A DNA stretch of 32,985 bases, taken from NCBI GenBank assembly GCA_902489945.1, contig CABUBZ010000016.1, forward strand, positions 1 through 32,985, in the 5' to 3' direction. A program made the position numbers and the translations under genes. Of this stretch, positions 24,922 to 32,985 are shown in pieces. The notes under the pieces are model-generated. The model saw only the letters and a program-made list of their open reading frames with translations. It was not told the origin of the DNA and did no database searches. Each line of letters begins with the position of its first letter. The stretch's first letter is position 1. This DNA comes from an uncultured Collinsella sp. Its GTDB lineage: Bacteria > Actinomycetota > Coriobacteriia > Coriobacteriales > Coriobacteriaceae.

Positions 24922-27055
24922 TGTCTCAGACGGCGCAAGCGGTCGTTCAGAACCTTGTTGATCGCGCTGTCAAGCTGGGCGATCGTCAGCTCGCTGCCGA
25001 CATCCGCGCCTTTGCTGCGCAGCGCCAGTTTGGGCTTGTATTTGAACACAACCGTCCAGAGCGACTTCGCCTTTATGGCAAACCTATCATTGAGGGCGAT
25101 GTCGTACAGGTGCTTCCCGAGCGTGGTAAAAAAGAGGACTCTAGCTCCCAACTGCTATGGTTGGTAAATGCCGTTCGGGGGGGGGGTTGCTGATCTAAAG
25201 CCATATCAATCGCCCTCATATGACGAAAACGAATGTGAGCCCCGCTCCGTTGCTGTCGACGATGTCGTGCCTGTTGCTGAATATGACCAGCCGATTTATG
25301 CTGGCCTCAAAGAGACTGGGCGTGTCGAGCGCGCTGGCGATAAGCCCTATCAAGTAGTCATTAACGGCGAAAACTACCATGCTCTTGAAACCTTGGCCTT
25401 TGCCTATGCAGGCAAAGTGGACTGCATATATATTGACCCACCCTATAACACTGGCGCCCGCGACTGGAAATACAACAACGATTACGTCGACGGCTCCGAC
25501 GCCTATCGCCACTCCAAGTGGCTTGCCTTCATGGAGCGCCGCCTCAAGCTCGCCAAGCAGCTGCTCAACCCCAACGATTCCGTACTCATCGTGACGATCG
25601 ACGAGAAGGAGTACGCAAGGCTTGAGCTTCTTTTAGAGAGCGTTTTTCCCAACGCGACCGGTATCCAGACGGTTTCAATCACCATAAACAAGAACGGGGT
25701 TGCCCGCGGCAACCAGTTCAAGAGAGCTGACGAGTACGCTGTCTTTTGCTTTTTTGGCACCGCCGCGCCGTGCCAAGTGGACCGCAGACTCTATTCCGTT
25801 GAGTTCGGAGAACTTGAGGAAAAAGTGGCTGCTGAGGGGCGGTCCCAATGCCGCTCGCACCGCAAGGCCGAACCTCTTCTATCCCATCTATATCGATGAG
25901 GAGACCGCGACCATTAAGGAGCTCGGCGCTTCTCTCCCCCTTGAACAAGACTGGACAAAGATACCGACAAAAACGGGTCTCAGGGCAGTTTGGCCTATTA
26001 GGACCGATGGCCGAGAGGCGACTTGGAGGATTTCCCAGAATGCTCTACAGGCCAAGCTTGATCGCGGGTGCGCAAAAGTAGGTGAGTACAACAAAAAGAG
26101 TGATCGGTACTCCCTCCTTTACCTAGGAGATTCCCAAGAGGAGCGTCTCAAGAATGGAGAAATTAAACTCATCGGCAAGGCTGAGGATGGGTCCTTGCTT
26201 CTCGAAGAGCAGGGAGAGCGCTCTGCCATTCCAACAACTGTTTGGAGTGGCACGCAGTTCTCTGCCGGTGAATACGGGAGCCGATATATCAAAAAGTTCA
26301 TCGGCGATAGGCGCTTCACATTTCCAAAGTCCCTTTATGCGACCGAGCTCTCAATCGCTTCCGTTGTTGCCGACAAGCCCGACGCCCTTGTAGTCGATTT
26401 CTTCTCAGGATCGGGCACCACGGCACATGCCGTCATGCGCTTGAACCATCAGGACGGCGGGCGCAGGCGCTCCATCAGCGTAACGAATAACGAGGTCTCC
26501 GAGGACGAATCCAAAAAGCTCACCAAGCGCGGTCTTCGCCAGGGCGACCCCGAATGGGAGGCGCTGGGCATCTGCCAGTACGTTACCAAACCACGCGTCA
26601 CGGCGGCCATCACGGGCAAGACGCCCGAGGGCGATTCCATCAAGGGTGACTACAAGTTCACCGACGAGTTCCCCATGGCCGACGGCTTCGAGGAAAACGC
26701 CGTCTTCTTTGACCTCACCTACGAAGACCCGGACGCCGTCGAGCTGGGCGTGGCCTTCGAGGAGATCGCGCCCCTGCTCTGGCTGCGCGCTGGTTCGCGT
26801 GGCAGCATCATCAAGCACGAGCAGCCGGGCTTTGCCATGGCCGACGCCTACGCCGTCCTCTTCGACTTTGCTTCGGTCGGCGCTTTCATAGACGCCGTCA
26901 AGCAGAATGCCAGCATAGGGTGCGCCTATGTGATCACGGACGACACGGCTCGATACGCCTCCGTCAAGGCACAACTGCCTGGGCTCGACGTCGTCCGCCT
27001 GTACGAGAACTACCTGCAATCGTTCAAGATTGCCGCCGAGGATGCGGTGAGGTAA
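24921..27055 (+). pseudogene. type III-like adenine DNA methyltransferase, frameshifted (possibly phase-variable)
   Basis: Reads as one ~710-aa Mod protein in three frames. Frame 1 (24921-25193): MSQTAQAVVQNLVDRAVKLG to NAVRGGGC, then stop. Frame 2 (open to 25899): VADLKPYQS..., with methylase motif IV DPPYNT (codons from 25435). Frame 3 (about 25825 to 27055): WLLRGGPNAARTARPNLFYPIYID, AdoMet motif I FSGSGTTAH (about 26402), ending in EDAVR. Motif order (IV before I) is that of beta-class type III Mods. Deleting one G of the G10 tract (25177-25186) fuses frames 1 and 2 as AVRGGVADLK; deleting one A at 25820-25824 fuses frames 2 and 3 as ELEEKWLLRGG. An ATG at 25168, just before the tract, could also start a shortened product. 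The res gene follows after 2 bp. As it stands, active Mod is not encoded. Confidence 0.85.
25177..25186 (+). repeat. G10 homopolymer tract inside mod
   Basis: Ten consecutive Gs at codon ~86 of the mod frame. Ten Gs lead to a stop seven bases later; nine (or twelve) keep the frame open into the catalytic domain. Such tracts change length by slipped-strand mispairing and are the usual on/off switch in phase-variable mod genes. Confidence 0.8.
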
Positions 27056-27057
27056 AC

Positions 27058-29967
27058 ATGAGAGTCGAACTTAAGGATTTCCAAGCCGGTGCGGTCGCGA
27101 CCCTGGCGAACAAGTTGCAGTCGATGCGCCGACGCTACGAGCAGGACGGCGAGCTGTCCTCGATATGCCTCGCATCTCCCACGGGGTCGGGCAAAACGGT
27201 CATGTGCGCAGCGACGATCGAAGCGCTCTTCTTCGGAGACGACGATCTGAGCCTCATGCCTGACGAGAATGCCGTCGTTCTTTGGCTCTCGGATTCCCCG
27301 AGCCTGAACGAGCAGACGGGCGTGCGTTTCTCAAACGTGGCGGACAAGCTGGCAGACAGCATCCTCGACAGGCGCCACCTGGTCACAATTACCAACGACT
27401 TCGGAGCCGCGCACGACATTCTCGAGCCGCGCCACGTCTATTTCCTCAGCAAGGACCTACTCAGTAAGAACGGCCTGCTCACAAAGGGTAGTGAGGCCAA
27501 CTCCGGCCGCGTGTTCTGGGACATCCTTGACCGCACCATCAGGGACCCGGAGCGTAACCTCTATCTGTTCATCGACGAGGCGCACCGCGGCTTGGGCGCC
27601 AATGCCTCGAGCGAGCGCGGCACGGTGACTATCTACGCCAGCCTCATTGATGGGCTCGACGGCCGTGCAGCGATGCCCATCGTCGTCGGGGTCTCTGCCA
27701 CGCCGCAGAGGTTCGAGGCGGCCATGGACCAGCGCGCCGATCGCGTGCGTATGCCAAAGGTCGCTGTGACCCCTCGCGAGGTCCAGGAGTCAGGTCTGCT
27801 CAAGGACATCATCGAGTTGCGCGTGCCAGAGAAGGACGACCCAGTCGAGCACCAGTACCTCACTATGGCGTGCGAGCGCTATGCCCTGGCCTGCCGCGAG
27901 TGGGGCGAGTACTGTGCCCGCGAGGGCGAGAGCCCCGTCAACCCGCTGCTGCTCATCCAAGCGGCGGACAACGTGAGCAGCTCGGCCCTGGCTGAGATGT
28001 GCGACCAGATCACGGGCCTGGTCCCCGGCCTTTCCGAGGCGATGTCGTTCGCCAACGTCTTCGGCGAGCATAAGGACATCGCGGCGGGAAAATACCTCAT
28101 CCCCTATGTCGAGCCCGAGTTCGTTCAGGACACCTCGCGCATTCGCGTGCTCTTCGCCAAGGAGGCTGTCTCCAACGGATGGGACTGCCCGCGAGCGGAG
28201 GTCATCTTCTCGCAGCGCAGGCGTTCGGACTCGACCTATATCGCACAGCTCGTGGGACGTATGGTACGCACCCCGCTCGCGCGGCGCATCGAATCCGATG
28301 ATCTTTTGAACTCCGTCGCCTGCTACCTGCCCCAGTTCAATCCCGAGAGCACTCAGGACGTGGTCGACTACCTCATGGGCCGCAAGGACGACATGGGCGA
28401 GAGCTCCATCGGCAAGCAGAACATCGTTCTCAACCCCGTGACTATCACGGCGGCTGCGCCCAAGTCCGAAGCCGACTACCAACAGGAGCTCAAGGCGTAC
28501 GAGGAGAACGAGAAGGCCATTGAGGCGGCGCGGCAGGCACAATCCGGCTACCAGGCGCCACTTGCCGGCATCGCGATTCAAGAGCCGTTGGACATGCAGG
28601 GAACGCACCCCTCGATTGCCTCGGCGGTCAGGCCCGTCGACGTTCCGGCGCCAGAAGCGGAGCCGGCGCCTCAGCCCGCAACGGGCAACTACGTTGCAGC
28701 GCCTGCCCCGCAGCAACCTGCGACACCTGAGCCAAGTTCCACACAGACCGAGCCGACCCAGCCCGTCTCGGTCGTAAAACCCGTGCCCATGGCAAAGCCC
28801 AAGCCGCCCACCAAACGCGAGCAGTCTTTCACGCATCAGGAGTGGCAGGGCATCCGCACAGCCTTCGATTCCATACCCGTCCAGCGCATTCCGAAGAAGG
28901 CCAGAAACGAATTCCAGAGCCTGGTTAAGACGGCGACTCTGCTTGTCGAGACCGGCCTCGATGTCAATGCCGCGGCCGACGTGAAAAAACAGTTCGTCCA
29001 GAAGCTCAAGGGATACATCGTTGCTAACGAGGACGAGTACCGCGAAGCCAAACACGACGTAGAGGTTGCCGAGACCGTCAAGATCACGCTCGACAAGCTC
29101 AACGAGACCGAGGACCAGGAGCAGGAGGAGGCCCGCACGGACGCCGAGGGCCTCAGAAAGGCCGCCCGCGACGCCGACATGCATTTCACTAAGGAGTTTG
29201 CGAATGAGTATCGTCGCGCCAACTTCAAGGAGCTTGGGCGCCCCGAGTGCGACTTGCGCCTTGCCGCAGCGGTGCGCACACAGGCCATCGTTGATGCGCT
29301 CGAGGGCTGGGCGGCTCAATGCCGAAAGGAATACTTCGATAAGGTCGATGGATCTGGCGATTATGACTACCTTAACGACTCGGCAAAGCAGCGTTACGAC
29401 GAGCTGGCCCGTGAAACTGAGGGCAAGCGCCTCACAAAGATAGAGTGGCCCACGTCTACCAGCACGTCGGACGACTTCGCTAAATATCCGTGCCATATCG
29501 TGCAGAAAGAGGACGGCCTCTGCCCGCTCGACCTGAACCCGGCGGAAGACTATATCGTTAGGAACGAATTGGCAAAGAATCGCACGGTTGCCTTCTATCG
29601 CAATCCGTCGGGCAGCATGTCTGCTAAGGCGTTTTCGATTCCGTACATGTCTTCGGTGGGACGCAAGGCCCTGCATCCAGACTTCCTCTTCTTCGTGAAG
29701 GATGCAGCGGGCGTCATCAGGCCGTCCATCGTTGACCCTCATGGCGAGTTCCTCGGCGACACGCTAGCAAAGCTTAGGGGCTATGTGACCTATCTGCGCG
29801 ATTATCCCGATGTGTTCAAGCAGGTACTCTTCGTCGGGGATATGGGCGAGGGCGTGTACAAGGTGCTCAACCTCTTGCGATCCGATGTGCAGGATGCCGT
29901 GATGGGCTACAGCGATGTCGACTGTAAGGCGCTCTTCTACGGCTCCTTCGCAAACGACTATCACTAG
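27058..29967 (+). CDS. type III-like restriction subunit: DEAH helicase with nuclease-like C-terminus
   Basis: A 969-aa protein. Superfamily 2 helicase motifs: Walker A SPTGSGKT (40-47), Walker B FIDEAH (171-176), motif III GVSATPQ (211-217) and motif VI QLVGRMVRT (397-405). A Pro/Ala/Gln-rich linker (about 530-584) leads to a long helical region, and the C-terminus has HPDFLFF (about 873-879) followed by IVDPHGE and a Lys near 905, resembling a PD-(D/E)xK nuclease core. It would track along DNA and cut unmethylated sites with its Mod partner. The start at 27058 follows the mod stop by 2 bp with GAGG upstream; a 46-codon longer reading lies inside mod. Unlike mod, the frame is intact. If mod is inactive, an active nuclease would be self-toxic unless it needs Mod, as true type III enzymes do. 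Confidence 0.9.
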   Translation: MRVELKDFQAGAVATLANKLQSMRRRYEQDGELSSICLASPTGSGKTVMCAATIEALFFGDDDLSLMPDENAVVLWLSDSPSLNEQTGVRFSNVADKLADSILDRRHLVTITNDFGAAHDILEPRHVYFLSKDLLSKNGLLTKGSEANSGRVFWDILDRTIRDPERNLYLFIDEAHRGLGANASSERGTVTIYASLIDGLDGRAAMPIVVGVSATPQRFEAAMDQRADRVRMPKVAVTPREVQESGLLKDIIELRVPEKDDPVEHQYLTMACERYALACREWGEYCAREGESPVNPLLLIQAADNVSSSALAEMCDQITGLVPGLSEAMSFANVFGEHKDIAAGKYLIPYVEPEFVQDTSRIRVLFAKEAVSNGWDCPRAEVIFSQRRRSDSTYIAQLVGRMVRTPLARRIESDDLLNSVACYLPQFNPESTQDVVDYLMGRKDDMGESSIGKQNIVLNPVTITAAAPKSEADYQQELKAYEENEKAIEAARQAQSGYQAPLAGIAIQEPLDMQGTHPSIASAVRPVDVPAPEAEPAPQPATGNYVAAPAPQQPATPEPSSTQTEPTQPVSVVKPVPMAKPKPPTKREQSFTHQEWQGIRTAFDSIPVQRIPKKARNEFQSLVKTATLLVETGLDVNAAADVKKQFVQKLKGYIVANEDEYREAKHDVEVAETVKITLDKLNETEDQEQEEARTDAEGLRKAARDADMHFTKEFANEYRRANFKELGRPECDLRLAAAVRTQAIVDALEGWAAQCRKEYFDKVDGSGDYDYLNDSAKQRYDELARETEGKRLTKIEWPTSTSTSDDFAKYPCHIVQKEDGLCPLDLNPAEDYIVRNELAKNRTVAFYRNPSGSMSAKAFSIPYMSSVGRKALHPDFLFFVKDAAGVIRPSIVDPHGEFLGDTLAKLRGYVTYLRDYPDVFKQVLFVGDMGEGVYKVLNLLRSDVQDAVMGYSDVDCKALFYGSFANDYH

Positions 29968-30034
29968 GATTGTCGGGATTTGCCTGGCGGGCGTCTCGGA
30001 TCATATACAAGAACCGAATTAGTAAGGCTCGCTA

Positions 30035-30063
30035 AGGCGGCCGTCCGTTAGGGGCGGCCGCCT
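30035..30063 (+). terminator. GC-rich hairpin after res
   Basis: AGGCGGCCG and CGGCCGCCT form a 9-bp perfect stem around an 11-base loop, 67 bp past the res stop, followed by CTCTTCAG without a clean T-run. Probably the operon terminator. Confidence 0.6.
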
Positions 30064-30356
30064 CTCTTCAGTCTTGACCAATGATTTCAAGCATTTCGGT
30101 GGCATTCGCCGGTCATGACCTCGTATCCGTTACGTGGGTGGCACCTCCGCTACGCCGCGTCAAGGGGCCCATGAGACCCCGCACAAACCTCCGCTCCGCT
30201 CCGGTTGGTGGAGGTCGTCATGGACTCCCTTGACCCGTCTTCGCTCCGGTGCGGCTTTGCAGGGAGCAAAGCCGACGACGACGCGCGGCGTCGCCATTCG
30301 GCTTTGCCCGCAAGGGCGAGATGTTCAGGGCAGCGTGCCCGGAAACGGAGGAAGAT
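30064..30356. other. non-coding stretch before the DUF2958 gene
   Basis: About 290 bp without a credible gene. It contains repeated CTCCGCT words (near 30147 and 30190-30200) and a hairpin CGGCTTTG/CAAAGCCG (30252-30259/30267-30274). This is a typical leader-like spacer of element genes; no promoter stands out. Confidence 0.5.
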
Positions 30357-30656
30357 ATGCAGGAGCTGATGACGAGGGAGATTGCGGAGGGGCTGCCGAG
30401 GCTCCATGAGCAAGACGGCGCGGAAGACCCCATCTTCTACGTTCATTACTTCTCGTGTGTGAGCGGATGGGACTGGTGGCTGCTCGAGTTTGACGGCACG
30501 GACGAGGCGTTCGGCCTCGTCGAGGGCTACGACGACGAGTTGGGTTATTTCAGTCTCAAGGAGATGGTCGAGTTGAATCGCTCGATGGGGTTCGCCGTCG
30601 TCGAGCGCGACGAACACTTCTCCCCGAAGCCGCTCAGCGCCGTCAGGAGGAGGTAG
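30357..30656 (+). CDS. DUF2958-family protein
   Basis: A 99-aa soluble protein. The order DPIFYVHYFSCVSGWDWWLLEFD then FGLVEGYDDELGYFSLKEM and ERDEHFSPKPLS matches DUF2958, a small family of unknown function carried mainly by plasmids and conjugative elements. The start has GGAGG seven bases upstream and gives the family-typical N-terminus (LMTREIAEGLPRLHEQ); an earlier ATG at 30321 has a weaker site. A second small gene follows after 4 bp. Its presence argues that this stretch belongs to an integrated mobile element. Confidence 0.85.
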   Translation: MQELMTREIAEGLPRLHEQDGAEDPIFYVHYFSCVSGWDWWLLEFDGTDEAFGLVEGYDDELGYFSLKEMVELNRSMGFAVVERDEHFSPKPLSAVRRR

Positions 30657-30660
30657 CTCC

Positions 30661-30954
30661 ATGGGGATGTTCGAGTACGGTGTCGTAGGTTGCCCTAGCG
30701 AGGTTTCGGGCGAGGCAAACGAGTTGACGGTCGTCGTTGAGTACGAGACGGACCTCGAGGGAGGGGCGTATGAGGTGGGTGTCGCGCCGGAAGGGTCGCC
30801 CGGGCTCGAGCGTCTCGTCTCGGAGGCGTGCGGCGAGGCCGATGCCCTGGTGGGGGATGAGGGCGGATGGGCCGCCGTCCGCATCGGGCGCGGCGACGTG
30901 GAAAGCATCGACTGCGAGAGTGGGCGGACCATGTACGTCGCCGGAGAGGGGTGA
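30661..30954 (+). CDS. small acidic protein of unknown function
   Basis: A 97-aa acidic, Gly-rich protein (net negative, few Lys) with a strand-rich centre (NELTVVVEYETDL, GAYEVGVAPEG). No signal peptide, membrane helix or known family. AGGAGG lies eight bases upstream, inside the end of the DUF2958 gene, and the two are 4 bp apart, so they form one operon. A role in the mobile element is inferred only from its neighbour. Confidence 0.7.
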   Translation: MGMFEYGVVGCPSEVSGEANELTVVVEYETDLEGGAYEVGVAPEGSPGLERLVSEACGEADALVGDEGGWAAVRIGRGDVESIDCESGRTMYVAGEG

Positions 30955-31042
30955 GGCGCATCCAGAGAGCGCGGGCATGCCATCGGCGTGACCGCGCCAG
31001 CTATTCCGGGGATGCCTCGCGCCATCCCCGCACCCCTGCGCG

Positions 31043-31064
31043 CCAAGGGGCTGCTGCCCCTTGG
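31043..31064. repeat. perfect 9-bp hairpin in the element
   Basis: CCAAGGGGC and GCCCCTTGG pair around TGCT, about 90 bp after the small acidic gene. There is no T-run; it may end the small operon inefficiently or be a structural repeat. Confidence 0.45.
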
Positions 31065-31179
31065 AACCTTGCTTAAGGAAACTCGAGGGTGCGTGACGAG
31101 TTTTGGGATTTATGCGTTTGTCGTCGATGGACTCCTGTCTGGCATATACACGCTCTGACCCGGAATCCGGCTACGGACG

Positions 31180-32442
31180 TTATTTCGTGGCTCCGCAGTC
31201 CGAGCACTTGTACCCGGTGGTCACGGTCTCGTCCCATGCTGCACTCACCTGCACCTGCTCGTCATAGGCTGCTTTGTCGGTCACGGTCTCATAATAGCCC
31301 TGCTTCACGGTTACATAGGAAGAATGGTAGCCACCATGGTCATACGCATCGAGATGACCCCAAGGGTCAGATGTAATGTCTGCGCCGCACTGATTGCAGA
31401 TGTAGTGTTCCTCTGTCACTGCGTCATGCCACACCTGATGGGTCACCGCATCGTGGTGGACGGTCTTGTATTGCGCGTCGTGATGGACGGTCTTGGTCTG
31501 GGCAACCCACTTGTGCTGGTGCGCCGTGGTGTCATCCTTCTTTGATGAGCCGCCCGAGATGGAACCGGAGCCGGAGTTTCCGCTACCTTCGCTCGGCTTG
31601 CTGTCCGACTTATTTCCAGAGCCGTTGTTTCCGCTATCGTTCTTGGAACCGGAATCGTTCTTCTTGTTGTCGGAGGTCTCCGGGGTCTTCGCGTCAGACT
31701 TGTCCTCCTTGGCCGTCTCCTGCGCCTTTTCGCTCTCCTTCTCGACGGCATCCGCGTCGGCGTTCGGGTTCTTCTTGATGTTGTCCTCGAACTTCTTCGC
31801 GACCGCCGCGCCCTTGTCTCCGGTCAGGGTGGAATCGCCCTTCTTCACGGCTGCTGCAACGTCCTTGGCGATGGCGGTCAGGTCATCCTTCGTCACCTTG
31901 CCCGCATCCACCTTTTCGAGCGTGATGACGGTACCGTTCGTTTTCTTGTCATCTTTCCCGGCCTTGACCTTACTGGACGCTGCCTTATAGGTGGAGCCGT
32001 CCGCGTTCACCGGCGGGATGAGAGTGACGGTGTAGGTGCCGGACTTGCCGACCTTCACGGTCACCTGCTTGTTCGCGGCGATGGCGGTGTAGAAGTCCAC
32101 CTTCCCGTTCGCATCCTCTATATGGGCGATAACGGGCGTGGAAGTGTCCGCATCCCAGCCGTCAGCCTTTACCTCAAGGGTAAGTACCATGTCCTGCTTC
32201 TCATCGTCCTTTGACTGGGACACCGCAGGAGCATTGGAATCTCCCGTCCAGCTGGCCTGTGAGATGGCGTAAGCCCCGCCGCCGATGAGAAGCGCCGCAC
32301 AGAGGATTCCCGCACCAGCCACGCAGACCTGCTTACGGGAGAACTCGCGCCCGAAGAGCACGAAAGGTTTCCCCTCTTCCTTTTCCACTGCATCCCCGGA
32401 GACCATATCGTTCGTCACCTTCGGAATCTCCGTAACCACCAT
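31180..32442 (-). CDS. membrane-anchored surface protein with Cys-pair C-terminal repeats
   Basis: A 420-aa protein. Residues 1-39 are cytoplasmic; one membrane helix spans about 40-60 (VCVAGAGILCAALLIGGGAYA); the rest is outside. An Ig-like/strand-rich domain (about 85-170, VLTLEVKADGWD, VKVGKSGTYTVTLIPP) is followed by a Lys/Asp-rich helical part and a Ser/Gly/Asn/Lys low-complexity linker (about 240-315). The C-terminus repeats a short unit (TKTVHHDAQY, KTVHHDAVTH, QVWHDAVTEE) before a CNQC pair, and ends in a second pair CSDC, possibly binding zinc. No LPxTG motif. The start at 32442 has AGGAAGGAG just upstream; the 12-codon longer reading has none. It is divergent from an XRE gene and likely controlled by it. 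Adhesion or element-encoded surface function is a guess. Confidence 0.8.
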   Translation of the reverse strand: MVVTEIPKVTNDMVSGDAVEKEEGKPFVLFGREFSRKQVCVAGAGILCAALLIGGGAYAISQASWTGDSNAPAVSQSKDDEKQDMVLTLEVKADGWDADTSTPVIAHIEDANGKVDFYTAIAANKQVTVKVGKSGTYTVTLIPPVNADGSTYKAASSKVKAGKDDKKTNGTVITLEKVDAGKVTKDDLTAIAKDVAAAVKKGDSTLTGDKGAAVAKKFEDNIKKNPNADADAVEKESEKAQETAKEDKSDAKTPETSDNKKNDSGSKNDSGNNGSGNKSDSKPSEGSGNSGSGSISGGSSKKDDTTAHQHKWVAQTKTVHHDAQYKTVHHDAVTHQVWHDAVTEEHYICNQCGADITSDPWGHLDAYDHGGYHSSYVTVKQGYYETVTDKAAYDEQVQVSAAWDETVTTGYKCSDCGATK

Positions 32443-32489
32443 GGCTCCTTCCTGATTGCGATACTTCAATATTTGCATTGTATTTCAAA

Positions 32490-32520
32490 TTGTCACTTAT
32501 ATAGGTGTGACTTATATAGG
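32490..32520 (+). promoter_or_regulatory. divergent promoter region with 15-bp-spaced direct repeats
   Basis: TTGTCA (32490-32495), 17 bases and TATATA (32513-32518) form a good plus-strand promoter. The near-identical repeats CACTTATATAGG and GACTTATATAGG (32494-32505 and 32509-32520) overlap it, and GTCAC/GTGAC-like ends make part of it palindromic. TACAAT (32477-32482, minus strand) may serve the surface-protein gene. Likely XRE binding sites. Confidence 0.6.
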
Positions 32521-32560
32521 GTTGGCTTGAATCATTGACACCGAAGGATGGGAGGTGTCG

Positions 32561-32791
32561 ATGACTCAGCTGGACCCCAAGATGCGCGTGGGGCTCCGCA
32601 TCAAGGAGCTAAGGGCCGGGCTCGGCCTGAGCCAGGAGGCCTTCGCGTACTCCATCGAGATGTCGCGCACCTACTTCGCCGAAGTCGAGACCGGCAAGCG
32701 CAACGTCTCAATCGAGAATATCGAGCGCATCGCAGGCGGGCTCGGCGTTTCCCTGAGAGAGTTTTTCGATTCAGACCTGTTCGATGGATAG
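32561..32791 (+). CDS. XRE-family transcriptional regulator
   Basis: A 76-aa single-domain Cro/C1 HTH protein: RIKELRAGLGLSQEAFAYSI then EMSRTYFAEVETGKRNVS (recognition helix) and IENIERIAGGLGVSLREFFD. GGGAGG lies five bases before the ATG; a GTG two codons earlier overlaps the ribosome site and was not chosen. It is divergent from the surface-protein gene, with direct repeats covering the shared promoter, so it probably represses itself and that gene. Small orphan XRE genes of this type are common on integrative elements. Confidence 0.88.
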   Translation: MTQLDPKMRVGLRIKELRAGLGLSQEAFAYSIEMSRTYFAEVETGKRNVSIENIERIAGGLGVSLREFFDSDLFDG

Positions 32792-32881
32792 TTCGGCTGC
32801 CGGCTTCTGACGTCATTTTTTCGGCGCTGTGGTTCGAATGCTACGCGTCATTTTGGATTCGGTTTTCCGCCACGAAGCGGC

Positions 32882-32971
32882 GGTGCAGGATAAGGCTCCA
32901 CTACGTTTCGCCGGAGGCAAACGGCGCAACTCGGCGCGCCGAGTTCGAAAGCGCAGGTAGATGCCTGCACC
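32882..32971. repeat. nested inverted repeats near the right edge
   Basis: An 18-bp perfect palindrome AACTCGGCGCGCCGAGTT (32928-32945) sits between GGTGCAGG (32882-32889) and its reverse complement CCTGCACC (32964-32971). There is no gene in the last 194 bp. The layout could belong to a replication, transfer or recombination site of the element, or to a terminator pair; its function cannot be decided here. Confidence 0.4.
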
Positions 32972-32985
32972 TAAAACGAAAAACA

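Noticed and set aside
25815..25830. Programmed -1 frameshifting at the A-run in mod
   Set aside because: The frame needed downstream requires +1 (or -2), so a classic -1 slippery site cannot restore it.
27790..29742. 650-codon minus-strand open frame over res
   Set aside because: Antisense to a helicase with clear motifs.
30150..31046. 298-codon minus-strand open frame
   Set aside because: Antisense to the DUF2958 gene and its neighbour, both of which have good ribosome sites.

Overview
The window looks like a chromosomal segment of a gut coriobacterium, most likely Collinsella. This rests on the high-GC codon use, a type III glutamine synthetase (GlnN), a fused MurT-GatD cell-wall amidotransferase, tandem glycerol dehydrogenases and coriobacterial-style intergenic repeats. 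It is inferred from gene content alone, not from any database comparison.

Left part (1-8.4 kb): a minus-strand one-carbon/methionine operon runs metF -> separate MetH reactivation-domain protein -> metH -> PFL/UPF0210-family gene. The first two genes overlap by one base and the next gap is 10 bp, so the MetH 'split' is built into one transcript. Divergent from it is glnN with a long, structured leader. A tRNA-Glu with its own promoter and terminator follows, next to a 231-bp element with about 40-bp terminal inverted repeats.

Middle (8.9-24.3 kb): a minus-strand set of two tetratricopeptide-like proteins and the MurT-GatD fusion (lipid II amidation). Then comes a plus-strand fermentation block: iron alcohol dehydrogenase, two GldA paralogues and a four-cluster ferredoxin-like protein. 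The ribosome-associated ATPase YchF and a small membrane protein follow. Next is a divergent pair (unknown protein / XRE regulator) around a 24-bp perfect palindrome, a second inverted-repeat element of about 244 bp, ansA and guaA.

Right part (24.3-33 kb): an accessory region begins just downstream of guaA, a known integration hotspot in other bacteria. It opens with a three-gene restriction-modification operon: a 55-aa ribbon-helix-helix-like protein, a type III-like adenine methyltransferase (mod), and a 969-aa helicase/nuclease (res). A 24-bp palindrome overlaps the operon promoter. The mod reading frame is interrupted by a ten-G homopolymer at codon ~86 (nine Gs would restore it) and by one extra base near an A5 run. 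The first is a classic phase-variation signature; the second, if real, currently inactivates the gene. Beyond it lie element-type genes: a DUF2958 protein, a small unknown, a membrane-anchored CxxC-repeat surface protein and a divergent XRE regulator. No integrase, relaxase or CRISPR array is visible in the window.
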